NCBI RefSeq assembly: GCF_000720725.1
Contig: NZ_JOCQ01000082.1
Coordinates: 1 to 37,732 of the forward strand
Source of the DNA: Streptomyces rimosus subsp. rimosus
GTDB lineage: Bacteria > Actinomycetota > Actinomycetes > Streptomycetales > Streptomycetaceae
Direction: 5' to 3'
Length of the DNA: 37,732 nt
The first letter of the stretch is position 1; the number at the start of each line of letters is the position of its first letter. Below are positions 9,249 to 16,457 of the stretch, piece by piece. Position numbers and translations under genes: made by a program. Under the pieces are notes generated by a model. The model made no database searches. It had not been told where the DNA came from and worked only from the letters and a program-made list of their open reading frames with translations.

Positions 9249-10397
9249 TCACGCACGCGGGTTCAGCGCCCGCAGGCGGTCCCGCAGACCGACCCCGTAC
9301 GCCGTCGGCGTCCCCCCGTAGTCCCGGATCAGCGCGGGCCCCGCGGAGCAGTCCCAGGTGTTCCAGGTCCAGCCCAGGTACGACGCCCCGCGGCCGTCCA
9401 GCCACCGCATGACGCGGTCGGTGAAGGCGTGGGCGCAGGTGTTCTCGCCGATCTCGCCCGCGACCAGGGGCACGCGGTCGGCGACCGGCCCCAGCGTGCG
9501 GGACCAGCAGCCCTCGTCGGCGCAGGCGTTGAAGTTGTACGCGTGCCAGGCGGCGGCCAGGTTGCCCGCCGGGTCCTTCGGCGCGTACGCGGTCCACCGG
9601 CCGAGGTCGTTGGCGTACGCCAGGCCGCCCACCAGGACGGGATTGCGGGCGCCGGCGGCCCGTACGGCGTCCACCAGCGTCTGCATCCCGGCGACCTCGT
9701 AGCCGATGCCGGGGCAGGTCCCGCCGTCCCGCCAGCAGGCCCACGCCCGCTCGGCGTCCGGCGTCGCCCGGTCCGGGTACGGCTCGTTGAACAGGTCGAA
9801 GACCACCTCGGGCGTGTTCTTGAAGGTGGCGGCGACCGAGGACCAGAAGGCGGGGGAGTAGCGCCGGTCCGGCATGGGTTTCTGGCAGCTCGCGTGCTCG
9901 TCGGCGCAGCCGGCCGAGGGGCCGGTGTAGCGGCCATGGCTCCAGTGCAGTTCGAGGACCGGCGTCAGGCCGTGGGCGGTCAGCCGCCGGACGTAGTCGC
10001 GGATCGCCGAGGTGTAGGCGGTGCCTCCGTACCGGGGGTCGATGTTGGGCGTGCCCAGCCAGCACTCCTCGTTGAGCGGGACGCGGACGGCGTTGGCCCG
10101 CCAGCCCGCGATGGCTGTGACGGACGCGTCGTCCGCCGGGCCGTCGAAGACGCCCCGGCCCTGTACGCACGCGAACTCGGCGCCGGAACGGTTCACCCCG
10201 AGCAGGCGGTGCGGCGCGCCGTCGCGGCCGACGAGGCGGTTGCCCGCGACGTGCAGCTGCGGCGCCGCCGCCACGGAGGCGGCGGCCGGTGCGGGAGCAG
10301 GCGGTGACGCGCCCGGCAGAGCGAGCAGCGCGGCCACCGCCAGGGCGTGAAGGCGTAAGCGCCGGCGTGCGAAGCCCGGCTCGTACGGTCTGCGCAT
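9249..10397 (-). CDS. Secreted GH5 cellulase (endo-beta-1,4-glucanase)
   Basis: This 382-residue family-5 hydrolase follows an Arg-rich, Ala/Leu-rich signal peptide (cleavage likely near residues 30-45). The acid/base is E205 in F-D-L-F-N-E-P. The nucleophile is probably E315 in V-A-G-E-I-G-E. W-H-A-Y and G-W-T-W-N-T-W-D near the C-terminus fit the substrate cleft. Several cysteines suggest disulfides. No binding module or linker is present. The ATG at 10397 lies about 53 bp downstream of an imperfect CebR box and about 196 bp downstream of a perfect one. It is first in a two-gene unit with the GH6 gene, giving synergistic endo- and exo-type cellulases feeding CebEFG. Confidence 0.9.
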   Translation of the reverse strand: MRRPYEPGFARRRLRLHALAVAALLALPGASPPAPAPAAASVAAAPQLHVAGNRLVGRDGAPHRLLGVNRSGAEFACVQGRGVFDGPADDASVTAIAGWRANAVRVPLNEECWLGTPNIDPRYGGTAYTSAIRDYVRRLTAHGLTPVLELHWSHGRYTGPSAGCADEHASCQKPMPDRRYSPAFWSSVAATFKNTPEVVFDLFNEPYPDRATPDAERAWACWRDGGTCPGIGYEVAGMQTLVDAVRAAGARNPVLVGGLAYANDLGRWTAYAPKDPAGNLAAAWHAYNFNACADEGCWSRTLGPVADRVPLVAGEIGENTCAHAFTDRVMRWLDGRGASYLGWTWNTWDCSAGPALIRDYGGTPTAYGVGLRDRLRALNPRA

Positions 10398-10449
10398 GAG
10401 CGACTCCTCGGATGCGTACGCGGAGACCGCTCAAGCGGCCCGCGACGAA

Positions 10450-10463
10450 TGGAATCGCTCCCA
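10450..10463. promoter_or_regulatory. Proximal CebR box (imperfect) before the cellulase genes
   Basis: TGGAATCGCTCCCA matches the CebR palindrome TGGGAGCGCTCCCA at 12 of 14 positions, with one half-site perfect. It lies just downstream of a TTGACA hexamer on the minus strand (10483-10488), so it would cover the -10/start region of the GH5 promoter. Confidence 0.8.
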
Positions 10464-10592
10464 CTGGTTCGTCGGAGGCTAGTGTCAACTCGGCATGGTT
10501 TACAACGCAGTTGCGGAATCTCCGCTCTCAACTGCGACGTCGGACGCGTCGCCCCGCCCCCTCTTGACGGCGTGCCCGTCCGCCCCAATCCT

Positions 10593-10606
10593 TGGGAGCG
10601 CTCCCA
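10593..10606. promoter_or_regulatory. Distal CebR box (perfect) before the cellulase genes
   Basis: TGGGAGCGCTCCCA occurs here a second time with no mismatch. Its centre is 143 bp from the proximal box. Both boxes are followed by CTGG on the plus strand. The only gene it can plausibly control is the GH5-GH6 unit, because the AraC gene on the other side ends at 10670 reading toward it. Confidence 0.9.
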
Positions 10607-10669
10607 CTGGTCCCCCTGAAACGCCTCCGCACCCCGGCCCGCGCATCCGGCCCCCCTCCGGATGCGCGG

Positions 10670-11644
10670 TCACGCCGGGCCGCGTACCTCCGTACGGAAG
10701 GAGATCGGCGTACTGCCCGTACGGTGCTGGAAGAACTTGGCGAAGTTCGCGGCGTCGGCGAAGCCGAGGCGGACGGCGATGCGGGCGGCGGTCTGGTCGC
10801 CGTGCGCCAGCAGCCGCTTGGCCTCCAGCACCACGCGGCGGTCGATGAACTCCTTGGCGCCCACGCCGGTGGCGGCGGCCGTCGCGCGCGAGAGGGTGCG
10901 GGGCGAGTAGCCGAGCTGCCGCGCGTAGTCCTCGACGCGGCGGCTGCGGGTGAAGCCGCGCTCCACCGCGTCGCGGAAGCGCAGGAACGTCTCGCCCGCC
11001 TCGCAGACGCCGCCCCCGTCCGGCGCCCGGCCCGCGCCTCCGTCCCGTACGGCCGCGCCGCGCCCGGCCCCGCCCCACGCCTCCCCGCCCCCGGCAGGCG
11101 CGGACAGCCGGGCGGCCCGCAGCACCAGTACGGCCAGCAGGTGCCGCAGCACCTCGATGTGCACCTCCAGAGGCAGCCCGCGCAGCGCCCCGAATTCCTG
11201 GTGGAGGTGACGCAGCGCACAGTCCACCGCCCGCGCCTGCTCGCCCTCCGGGTGGTGGACCGCCGGGCCGAACCAGTCCTCCAGACGGGCCGCGGCCGCC
11301 GTCGCCGGATCGAGGAAGCCGGATTCGAACAGCACCAGCCGGCCCTCTACCCCGGACAGGTCACCGAAGTGGTGCACCTGCCCGGGACGCACCCACATCC
11401 AGTCATTCACGGACAGCTCATACTTTCGGAAGTCCACCGTGTGCCGGAGCCGCCCCTCGTCCACCACGAGAAGATGGTGGAAGTCCGGGCGGTGCGGTAC
11501 GGCGAGGGCGCAGGCGTCGGCGCGCCCGCGCAGCTCGGCGAGCGTCAGCACCTCCACCCCGGCGGGCCGCCCGGCCGGCGCCGTGAACGCGACCGCCGGG
11601 ATGCTCTCCCCGGCCTCCTGGGCAGCGTGTCGTTTTTTCACCAT
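10670..11644 (-). CDS. AraC-family transcriptional regulator
   Basis: This 325-residue protein has a cupin-like N-terminal sensing domain (F-H-H-L-L-V-V-D-E-G...W-V-R-P-G-Q-V-H-H-F-G) and a C-terminal AraC double helix-turn-helix (V-E-D-Y-A-R-Q-L-G-Y-S-P-R-T-L-S-R and I-A-V-R-L-G-F-A-D-A-A-N-F-A-K-F-F). A Gly/Ala-rich linker of variable-looking sequence separates them. The ATG at 11644 (M-V-K-K-R-H) was chosen because upstream codons lie in the divergent gene's promoter and coding sequence. It is transcribed divergently from an NAD(P)-binding oxidoreductase gene, which is its most likely target. Its effector is unknown. Confidence 0.88.
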   Translation of the reverse strand: MVKKRHAAQEAGESIPAVAFTAPAGRPAGVEVLTLAELRGRADACALAVPHRPDFHHLLVVDEGRLRHTVDFRKYELSVNDWMWVRPGQVHHFGDLSGVEGRLVLFESGFLDPATAAAARLEDWFGPAVHHPEGEQARAVDCALRHLHQEFGALRGLPLEVHIEVLRHLLAVLVLRAARLSAPAGGGEAWGGAGRGAAVRDGGAGRAPDGGGVCEAGETFLRFRDAVERGFTRSRRVEDYARQLGYSPRTLSRATAAATGVGAKEFIDRRVVLEAKRLLAHGDQTAARIAVRLGFADAANFAKFFQHRTGSTPISFRTEVRGPA

Positions 11645-11768
11645 CGATGGTCCCGTGCCTACCCCGGTATGTCCTACTAGCACCTCTAGCGTAGAAGACG
11701 TCAGCGCGGCTGATGACCGAAAAAGAAAAGCCACAGCAGGCCCCGGCAGGGGCACAGGGAGTACCGAC
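11645..11768. promoter_or_regulatory. Divergent promoter region between AraC regulator and oxidoreductase
   Basis: This 124-bp region contains partly symmetric TACTAGCACCTCTAGCGTAG (11678-11697), with CTAG repeated 11 bp apart. TAGCGT within it could be a -10 for the rightward gene. The repeated CTAG pattern suits an AraC half-site pair. Confidence 0.4.
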
Positions 11769-12419
11769 ATGTCCAAGATCGCCATTTTCGGAGCCAACGG
11801 CACCATCGGCAGCCGCGTCCTCGGCGAGGCGCTGCGCCGCGGCCACCAGGTCACCGCCGTCGTCCGCGACCCCGCGAAGGTCACCGAGACCGACCCGAAG
11901 CTGACCGTGGTCACCGGCGACATCCTCGACCCCGCCTCCGTCGCGTCCGTGGCCCAGGGCCAGGACGTGCTGGTCAGCGCGGTGGGCGGGGGCGACGGCC
12001 CGGGGCACATCGCGACGATCAAGCCCGCCGCCGAGTCCCTGGTCGCAGGCCTGCGCACCCTCGGCGAGGCCGCGCCCCGGCTGATCACCGTCGGCGGCGC
12101 CGGCTCGCTCCGTACGCCCGACGGCAAGCAGGTCTGGGACGCGCCGGGCCTGCCGGAGTTCCTGCTCCAGATCATGCACGCGCACGGCGACGCGCTGGAC
12201 TTCTACCGCACCGTCACGGACGTGCGCTGGACCAACCTGAGCCCGGCCGCCCTGATCGAGCCCGGCGAGCGTACGGGCACCTACCGCACCGCCCTGGACG
12301 ACCTGGTCGCCGACGCGGACGGCACCAGCCGGATCTCCGCCGAGGACTACGCCGTCGCCCTCCTGGACGAGGCCGAGAAGCCGCAGCACGTCGGAGAGCG
12401 CTTCACGGTCGGCTACTGA
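11769..12419 (+). CDS. NAD(P)-binding oxidoreductase (atypical SDR / NmrA-like)
   Basis: This 216-residue cytoplasmic protein has a Rossmann fold starting at I-A-I-F-G-A-N-G-T-I-G (the GxxGxxG nucleotide site, residues 4-15) and a V-V-R-D-P-A-K segment where a basic residue suits NADP(H). There is no Tyr-x-x-x-Lys classical SDR catalytic pair, so it belongs with the NAD(P)H-binding, YwnB/NmrA-like group whose substrates are usually unknown. GGGAG lies 7-8 nt upstream of the ATG. It is divergent from an AraC regulator, suggesting inducible expression. Confidence 0.88.
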   Translation: MSKIAIFGANGTIGSRVLGEALRRGHQVTAVVRDPAKVTETDPKLTVVTGDILDPASVASVAQGQDVLVSAVGGGDGPGHIATIKPAAESLVAGLRTLGEAAPRLITVGGAGSLRTPDGKQVWDAPGLPEFLLQIMHAHGDALDFYRTVTDVRWTNLSPAALIEPGERTGTYRTALDDLVADADGTSRISAEDYAVALLDEAEKPQHVGERFTVGY

Positions 12420-12534
12420 GCCCGCGGGGCGCGCGGGCCGCGCGGTGGCGCCGGCCCGCACCCCGGCGGCCGAAGCCGCCGCCCCGAAGCCACTGCCCCG
12501 AAGCTGCCGCTCCAACACCGCCGCTCCAACGACT

Positions 12535-12568
12535 AGGGCCCCCGGACGCTTTCACGTCCGGGGGCCCT
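12535..12568. terminator. Strong hairpin between oxidoreductase gene and tRNA-His
   Basis: A perfect 14-bp stem (arm AGGGCCCCCGGACG, 12535-12548 with 12555-12568) encloses a 6-nt loop. It lies downstream of both the plus-strand oxidoreductase gene and the minus-strand tRNA, so it probably terminates both. Confidence 0.88.
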
Positions 12569-12574
12569 ACTCGT

Positions 12575-12651
12575 TGGGGTGAGTAACGGGACTTGAACCC
12601 GCGACATCCTGGACCACAACCAGGTGCTCTACCAGCTGAGCTATACCCACC
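12575..12651 (-). tRNA. tRNA-His (anticodon GTG)
   Basis: Read on the minus strand, the gene begins with the extra G(-1) typical of tRNA-His, followed by acceptor GTGGGTA pairing with TACTCAC. It then has D-arm TAGCTCAGCTGGTAGAGC, an anticodon stem-loop with GTG at 12615-12617, and a T-arm containing GGTTCAA. The 3' CCA is encoded (12575-12577). It lies between ornA and the hairpin at 12535-12568. Confidence 0.97.
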
Positions 12652-12718
12652 ATGACCGGTGCTGTGTGGTGTCTTGTTCCCCACCGGCTGAGAAAAAGTG
12701 TACAGGGTCTTCAGGGGT

Positions 12719-12753
12719 GCTCGCTCCCGGCTTCGGCTCAGCCGGGAGCGAGC
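12719..12753 (-). terminator. ornA terminator hairpin
   Basis: A perfect 13-bp stem (GCTCGCTCCCGGC, 12719-12731 with 12741-12753) with a 9-nt loop starts 5 nt after the ornA stop. A short T-run on the transcribed strand follows about 25 nt later. Confidence 0.85.
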
Positions 12754-12757
12754 TGCG

Positions 12758-13366
12758 TCACTCCTGGTCCGCGGGCAGCACGTGCCGCGCCGCGATCTCC
12801 TTCGCGGTCTCCGAGTCCGGGCCGGGCTGCGGCACGAAGACCGCCTCCCGGTAGTAGCGGAGTTCCGCGATGGATTCACGGATGTCCGCCAGCGCCCGGT
12901 GGTTCCCGTTCTTCTCCGGACTGTTGAAGTACGCCCTCGGATACCAGCGCCGGGCCAGCTCCTTCACGGACGACACATCCACGATCCGGTAGTGCAGGTG
13001 GCTCTCCAGCTCCGGCATGTCGCGGAGCAGGAAGCCCCGGTCGGTGCCGACGGAGTTGCCGCACAGCGGTGCCCGGCCGGGTTCCGGTACGTGCTGCTTG
13101 ATGTACTGGAGCACCTGTTCCTGTGCGTCCTCCAGGGTGGTGCCGCTGTCCAGCTCGGCCAGCAGCCCGGAGGAGGTGTGCATCTGGCGCACGACCTCGG
13201 GCATGGTGGTCAGGGCCTCGGCCGGGGGGCGGATCACGATGTCCACCCCGTCGCCCAGGACATTCAGCTCCGAGTCGGTGACCAGGGCGGCCACCTCGAT
13301 GAGCGCGTCGTTCGCCAGCGAGAGCCCGGTCATCTCGCAGTCGATCCACACCATGCGATCGTTCAT
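12758..13366 (-). CDS. orn: Oligoribonuclease (DEDDh 3'-5' exonuclease)
   Basis: This 202-residue enzyme degrades di- to penta-ribonucleotides, including the pGpG product of c-di-GMP breakdown, to mononucleotides. Exo motifs are W-I-D-C-E-M-T-G (metal-binding D and E), the central N-S-V-G-T-D-R-G-F-L region, and the C-terminal N-H-R-A-L-A-D-I with His and Asp. The ATG at 13366 lies 5 nt after the adpA stop. An alternative GTG at 13375 would overlap that stop (GTGA), so translation is probably coupled to adpA either way. The adpA-ornA order is a known Streptomyces feature, and ornA affects growth and aerial mycelium formation. Confidence 0.95.
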   Translation of the reverse strand: MNDRMVWIDCEMTGLSLANDALIEVAALVTDSELNVLGDGVDIVIRPPAEALTTMPEVVRQMHTSSGLLAELDSGTTLEDAQEQVLQYIKQHVPEPGRAPLCGNSVGTDRGFLLRDMPELESHLHYRIVDVSSVKELARRWYPRAYFNSPEKNGNHRALADIRESIAELRYYREAVFVPQPGPDSETAKEIAARHVLPADQE

Positions 13367-13371
13367 ACGTC

Positions 13372-14892
13372 TCACCCTACGGGGCGCTCCCGCTGGCTGG
13401 GCAGCACCGGGCGGCCGCCGGGCCGTCCGGCGGACTGTTCCGGAACCCGCGGCGAGTAAGCGTCGGATTCCGGTTTGCCCTGCTCAGTCGGCGCGAGCGC
13501 CGTCGCCTGGCTGTGCACCGGCTGGGTGTGGCCCGCCGTACTGTGCCCCGGCTGGCCGCCCGGCCCGTGCCCGCCCTGACCGCCGAGCCCGCCCTGACCG
13601 CCGAGCCCGCCCTGGCCGCCGTGCCCGCCCGGCGTGTGACCGCCTTGCGGGTGACCGCCCGGACCGTGCCCGCCCTGGGGGTGGCCCTGCGTATGACCGC
13701 CGGGACCGAGCCCCCCTTGCGCGTGCGACGCCTGGCTGTGGTGCAGCTGGCCGTGCCCCCCTTGCAGGTGGCCCACCGCCGCGGCGGCGAACCGGTCCGC
13801 ACCGGCACCCGGGCGCTCACCACGCTCCGGCCGGTCCGCCCGGCCGCCCTGCTCGGGCACCCCGTTCTGCGGCCGGCGCGCGCGGTACGCCGCGCGGTAG
13901 GCCGCGGGCGAGGCGCCCAACTGCCGCCGGAAGTGGCCGCGCAAGGCGACCGGCGACCGGAAGCCGCAGCGTCCGGCGACCTCGTCCACGGAGTAGTCCG
14001 AGGTCTCCAGCAGCCGCTGCGCCTGCAGGACGCGCTGGGTGATCAGCCACTGCAGCGGCGCGCTCCCGGTCAGGGACCGGAACCGGCGGTCGAAGGTACG
14101 GCGGCTCATGTACGCGCGGGCCGCCAGCGTCTCCACGTCGAACTGCTCGTGGAGGTGCTCCAGCGCCCAGGCCACGACCTCGGCGAGCGGGTCCGCGCCG
14201 ATCTCCTCCGGTAATGACCTGTCCAGGTACCTCTGGTGCCCCAGGTCCGACGCGGTGCGCCGGGGCGGGACCACCAGCCGCCGGGCGAGCGCGTTGGCCG
14301 CGTCCGCCCCGTGGTCGGTACGGACGATGTGCAGGCACAGGTCGATGCCGGCGGCGGTCCCCGCGGAGGTCAGCACGTCGCCGTCGTCGACGAAGAGCTC
14401 GCGGGGATCGACATGGACGGACGGATAACGCTTGGCGAGCGTCGGCGCGTACATCCAGTGGGTGGTCGCGGGCCTGCCGTCGAGGAGCCCTGCGGCGGCG
14501 AGCACGAAGGCCCCCGTGCAGAGCCCGACGATGCGGGCCCCTTCTTCGTGCGCCCGGCGCAGCGCGTCCAGCGCGGCCGGTGGTGGTGCCTGTGTGATGG
14601 ACCGCCAGGCCGGTACGACGACCGTGCCCGCGCGGGCGATCGCCTCCAGCCCGTAGGGGGCCGAAAGTTCGAGCCCCCCGGTGGTGCGCAAAGGCGCGTC
14701 TTCGCCCGCGCACACAAGTAGTCGGTACCGCGGAACACCCGCGTCCTGGCGGTCGATGCCGAAGACCGAGAGCGGAATGGAGCTCTCGAAAATCGGGCCG
14801 CCACTGAAGAGGAGCACCGCGACTATTTCGCGGCGTCGTCGGGCGGCGAGCTTGCGTGCGGCATCTGGTACGGCAGCGGAGTCCTGGCTCAT
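13372..14892 (-). CDS. adpA: AdpA, AraC-family master regulator of development
   Basis: This 506-residue global regulator activates morphological and antibiotic genes. Residues 20-190 form a DJ-1/PfpI (ThiJ)-like dimerisation domain with G-L-C-T-G around C125. Residues about 235-340 form the AraC DNA-binding domain (L-A-A-R-A-Y-M-S-R-R-T-F-D-R-R-F and V-D-E-V-A-G-R-C-G-F-R). Codon 227 is TTA (plus-strand positions 14212-14214), the conserved bldA-dependent leucine just before the DNA-binding domain. AdpA of S. coelicolor or S. griseus is about 400 residues. Here a C-terminal extension includes an 89-residue Gly/His/Gln-rich tract (375-463, 15 His). The ATG at 14892 gives the usual M-S-x-D-S N-terminus. 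ornA follows 5 nt downstream. Confidence 0.96.
   Translation of the reverse strand: MSQDSAAVPDAARKLAARRRREIVAVLLFSGGPIFESSIPLSVFGIDRQDAGVPRYRLLVCAGEDAPLRTTGGLELSAPYGLEAIARAGTVVVPAWRSITQAPPPAALDALRRAHEEGARIVGLCTGAFVLAAAGLLDGRPATTHWMYAPTLAKRYPSVHVDPRELFVDDGDVLTSAGTAAGIDLCLHIVRTDHGADAANALARRLVVPPRRTASDLGHQRYLDRSLPEEIGADPLAEVVAWALEHLHEQFDVETLAARAYMSRRTFDRRFRSLTGSAPLQWLITQRVLQAQRLLETSDYSVDEVAGRCGFRSPVALRGHFRRQLGASPAAYRAAYRARRPQNGVPEQGGRADRPERGERPGAGADRFAAAAVGHLQGGHGQLHHSQASHAQGGLGPGGHTQGHPQGGHGPGGHPQGGHTPGGHGGQGGLGGQGGLGGQGGHGPGGQPGHSTAGHTQPVHSQATALAPTEQGKPESDAYSPRVPEQSAGRPGGRPVLPSQRERPVG
13504..13770 (-). repeat. His/Gly/Gln-rich repeat tract inside adpA
   Basis: The segment encodes residues 375-463 of AdpA as degenerate units such as GGHTQGHPQGGHGPGGH and (GGQGGLGGQGGL). 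At the DNA level this is a set of imperfect 9-18 bp repeats, so its length may vary between strains. It lies after the DNA-binding domain and does not disrupt it. Confidence 0.85.
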
Positions 14893-15240
14893 GGCACTTA
14901 AGCCCCCCTCGGTCGTCTCGCCCTCTCGGTCCTGCACTGTTCCCCCGCCGTGATTGCCAAGATCGAATCTACTGCGTCCCGTGAGGATGGAGTGCCAAGT
15001 TCACCACCCGCTCGTATGTCGACATGGCAACTTGGCGCGAAGCATTCGATCACGAAGCGTTCCACTCGTCGGGCCTGCTGGGAAGTACGCCTCCCGCCTC
15101 TGCCCGTAAGCCGTAGGGCACAACCATGCCCGGCGGTCCTTTCCTCCCAGCTCAGGCCCAGGTTGCGGGTCACTTTCGCCAAGGGATGCACTTCAACCCG
15201 AAGTTGGCCGAAAACGACCCTGGGCAGGCTTGCGAGCGCG
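14893..15240. promoter_or_regulatory. adpA upstream region
   Basis: This 348-bp gene-free stretch between adpA and the next minus-strand gene is relatively AT-rich. It is the probable promoter and control region of adpA. It contains several TTGGC-type motifs: minus strand at 14956-14960 and 14994-14998, plus strand at 15032-15036. One, TGGCGCGAAG at 15033-15042, fits the AdpA consensus TGGCSNGWWY at 9 of 10 positions. AdpA represses its own promoter in S. griseus, so an autoregulatory site here is plausible. No CDS is supported. Confidence 0.45.
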
Positions 15241-15546
15241 TCATTCCTCCGGCGTACGCCCGTCGGAGCGCCTCCCGCCCCGGTGGGCTCCGGTGCCGGT
15301 ACGGCTGTGCCGGCCGCGGTGCGGGGCGATCTCGTCCGAGGACGGCCGGGCCGCGGTGCGCTCGGACTGGCGCAGCAGCGCCCGGCACGCACAGGTCACC
15401 GTCGCCAGCCCCACGGCGGCCCCGGCGGCGCCGGCGGCGGACGCGCCGCACAGTACGAGGACGAGCGGGACCAGGGCGCAGCTGAACGCCGCCCAGCGGA
15501 CGAGATCGCTCACCGGATCGGCTGATGTGTTCGACGGACCGGGCAC
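15241..15546 (-). CDS. Small membrane protein of unknown function
   Basis: This 101-residue protein has one or two transmembrane segments (residues about 17-36, W-A-A-F-S-C-A-L-V-P-L-V-L-V-L-C-G, and about 38-55, G-A-A-G-A-A-V-G-L-A-T-V-T-C-A-C). A hydrophilic Arg/Ser-rich tail follows, probably cytoplasmic. GTG at 15546 has a good GGAGG site about 9 nt upstream. It is on the same strand as adpA but 348 bp away, so probably separately transcribed. I do not recognise a family. Confidence 0.7.
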   Translation of the reverse strand: MPGPSNTSADPVSDLVRWAAFSCALVPLVLVLCGASAAGAAGAAVGLATVTCACRALLRQSERTAARPSSDEIAPHRGRHSRTGTGAHRGGRRSDGRTPEE

Positions 15547-15935
15547 GGTGTACTCCCTCCAGGCAGGCAGGTACTACAACGGCCGCGGGGCCCGTGAGTC
15601 ACCGCGAGGGGTACGTACGGGGGCAGGCCGGGGCATTGCCATCCGGCCCACGCTCCGGCATGCTCCGGGGAACGTTCGAGGGGCACCCCGCCCCGTGTGG
15701 CCGCGGGGGTCCACCCCCGTCACCGGAGTCCGCCGTCCGCGCCGGGCCCTGTGCAGCGGGGGGCCGGCGCCGTACTCTTGGGGTAAGACATTGGGAAGAT
15801 GATTCCCGGTCGTGTTGTTCCCCTTTGAACTATGGGGCCGACCTCTCGATCAAGCCAGCTCAGTCAACTGCCGGATCAAGTCAATCGCCGCTCCCCGTCC
15901 GCCCCTCCGCAAGGACCTCCTTCGCCGAGACAGCC
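15547..15935. other. Gene-free divergent region upstream of the stress-protein gene
   Basis: This 389-bp region between the small membrane protein gene (minus) and the universal stress protein gene (plus) should hold both promoters. A short hairpin, CGGGGGT/ACCCCCG, lies at 15704-15719. The stretch 15780-15890 is AT-richer than its surroundings and is the likely promoter or leader of the stress gene. No reliable -35/-10 pair and no CDS was recognised. Confidence 0.4.
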
Positions 15936-16457
15936 ATGGCCGGTCACGAAATCCCCGAACCCGCGGACCGCAAGCAGGTCGCCGATCCGATGGCGGACCT
16001 CCGAGCGGCGGAAGAGACACGTCATTCCTGCGATCCCGCCTTCCGGCACGGTGTCGTGGTCGGCTTCGACGGCTCGATGTCGAGTGAGCGGGCGTTGGCG
16101 TATGCAATCGGTATGGCGCGGCGTTCGGCGTCCGGCCTGATCATCGTCCACGTGGCCAACCGGCTGCCCACGACGGTCTGGGCCGGCTGCGAGCCCCCGG
16201 TCTTCGTGGACGTGCCGGACCATCGTACGGAAGTCCTGGGCCTGGAGCTGGCCTGCGCCGACCATCTGGCGGAGATCCCCTGGATCCTCGTGGAACGCGG
16301 TGGCGACATCTGCCACGAGCTGGAGGAGGTCGGGCAGGAGTACGAGGCCGACGCGATCGTGGTCGGCTCGACGCACGGCATCGTGGGCCGGATCTTCGGC
16401 TCGGTGGCGGGCCGGCTGGCCCGGCGGGCGCAGCGGCCCGTGGTCGTCATCCCCTGA
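15936..16457 (+). CDS. Universal stress protein (UspA family)
   Basis: This 173-residue cytoplasmic protein has one Usp domain (about residues 38-173) after a hydrophilic N-terminal extension. V-V-V-G-F-D-G-S begins the fold. The C-terminal V-G-S-T-H-G-I-V-G-R-I-F-G-S-V-A-G-R-L matches the ATP-binding G-2x-G-9x-G(S/T) pattern, so it is probably an ATP-binding Usp. The ATG at 15936 opens the segment with consistent high-GC third positions; upstream in-frame sequence looks non-coding. Role beyond stress adaptation cannot be inferred. Confidence 0.9.
   Translation: MAGHEIPEPADRKQVADPMADLRAAEETRHSCDPAFRHGVVVGFDGSMSSERALAYAIGMARRSASGLIIVHVANRLPTTVWAGCEPPVFVDVPDHRTEVLGLELACADHLAEIPWILVERGGDICHELEEVGQEYEADAIVVGSTHGIVGRIFGSVAGRLARRAQRPVVVIP

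Noticed and set aside
10670..12175. AraC regulator extended to 501 residues
   Set aside because: The extension is antisense to the oxidoreductase gene and the divergent promoter. The AraC fold starts after the ATG at 11644.
13504..13770. Repeat tract in adpA as a frameshifted pseudogene tail
   Set aside because: The frame is continuous, no stop codon interrupts it and the gene still couples to ornA, so it is an in-frame expansion.
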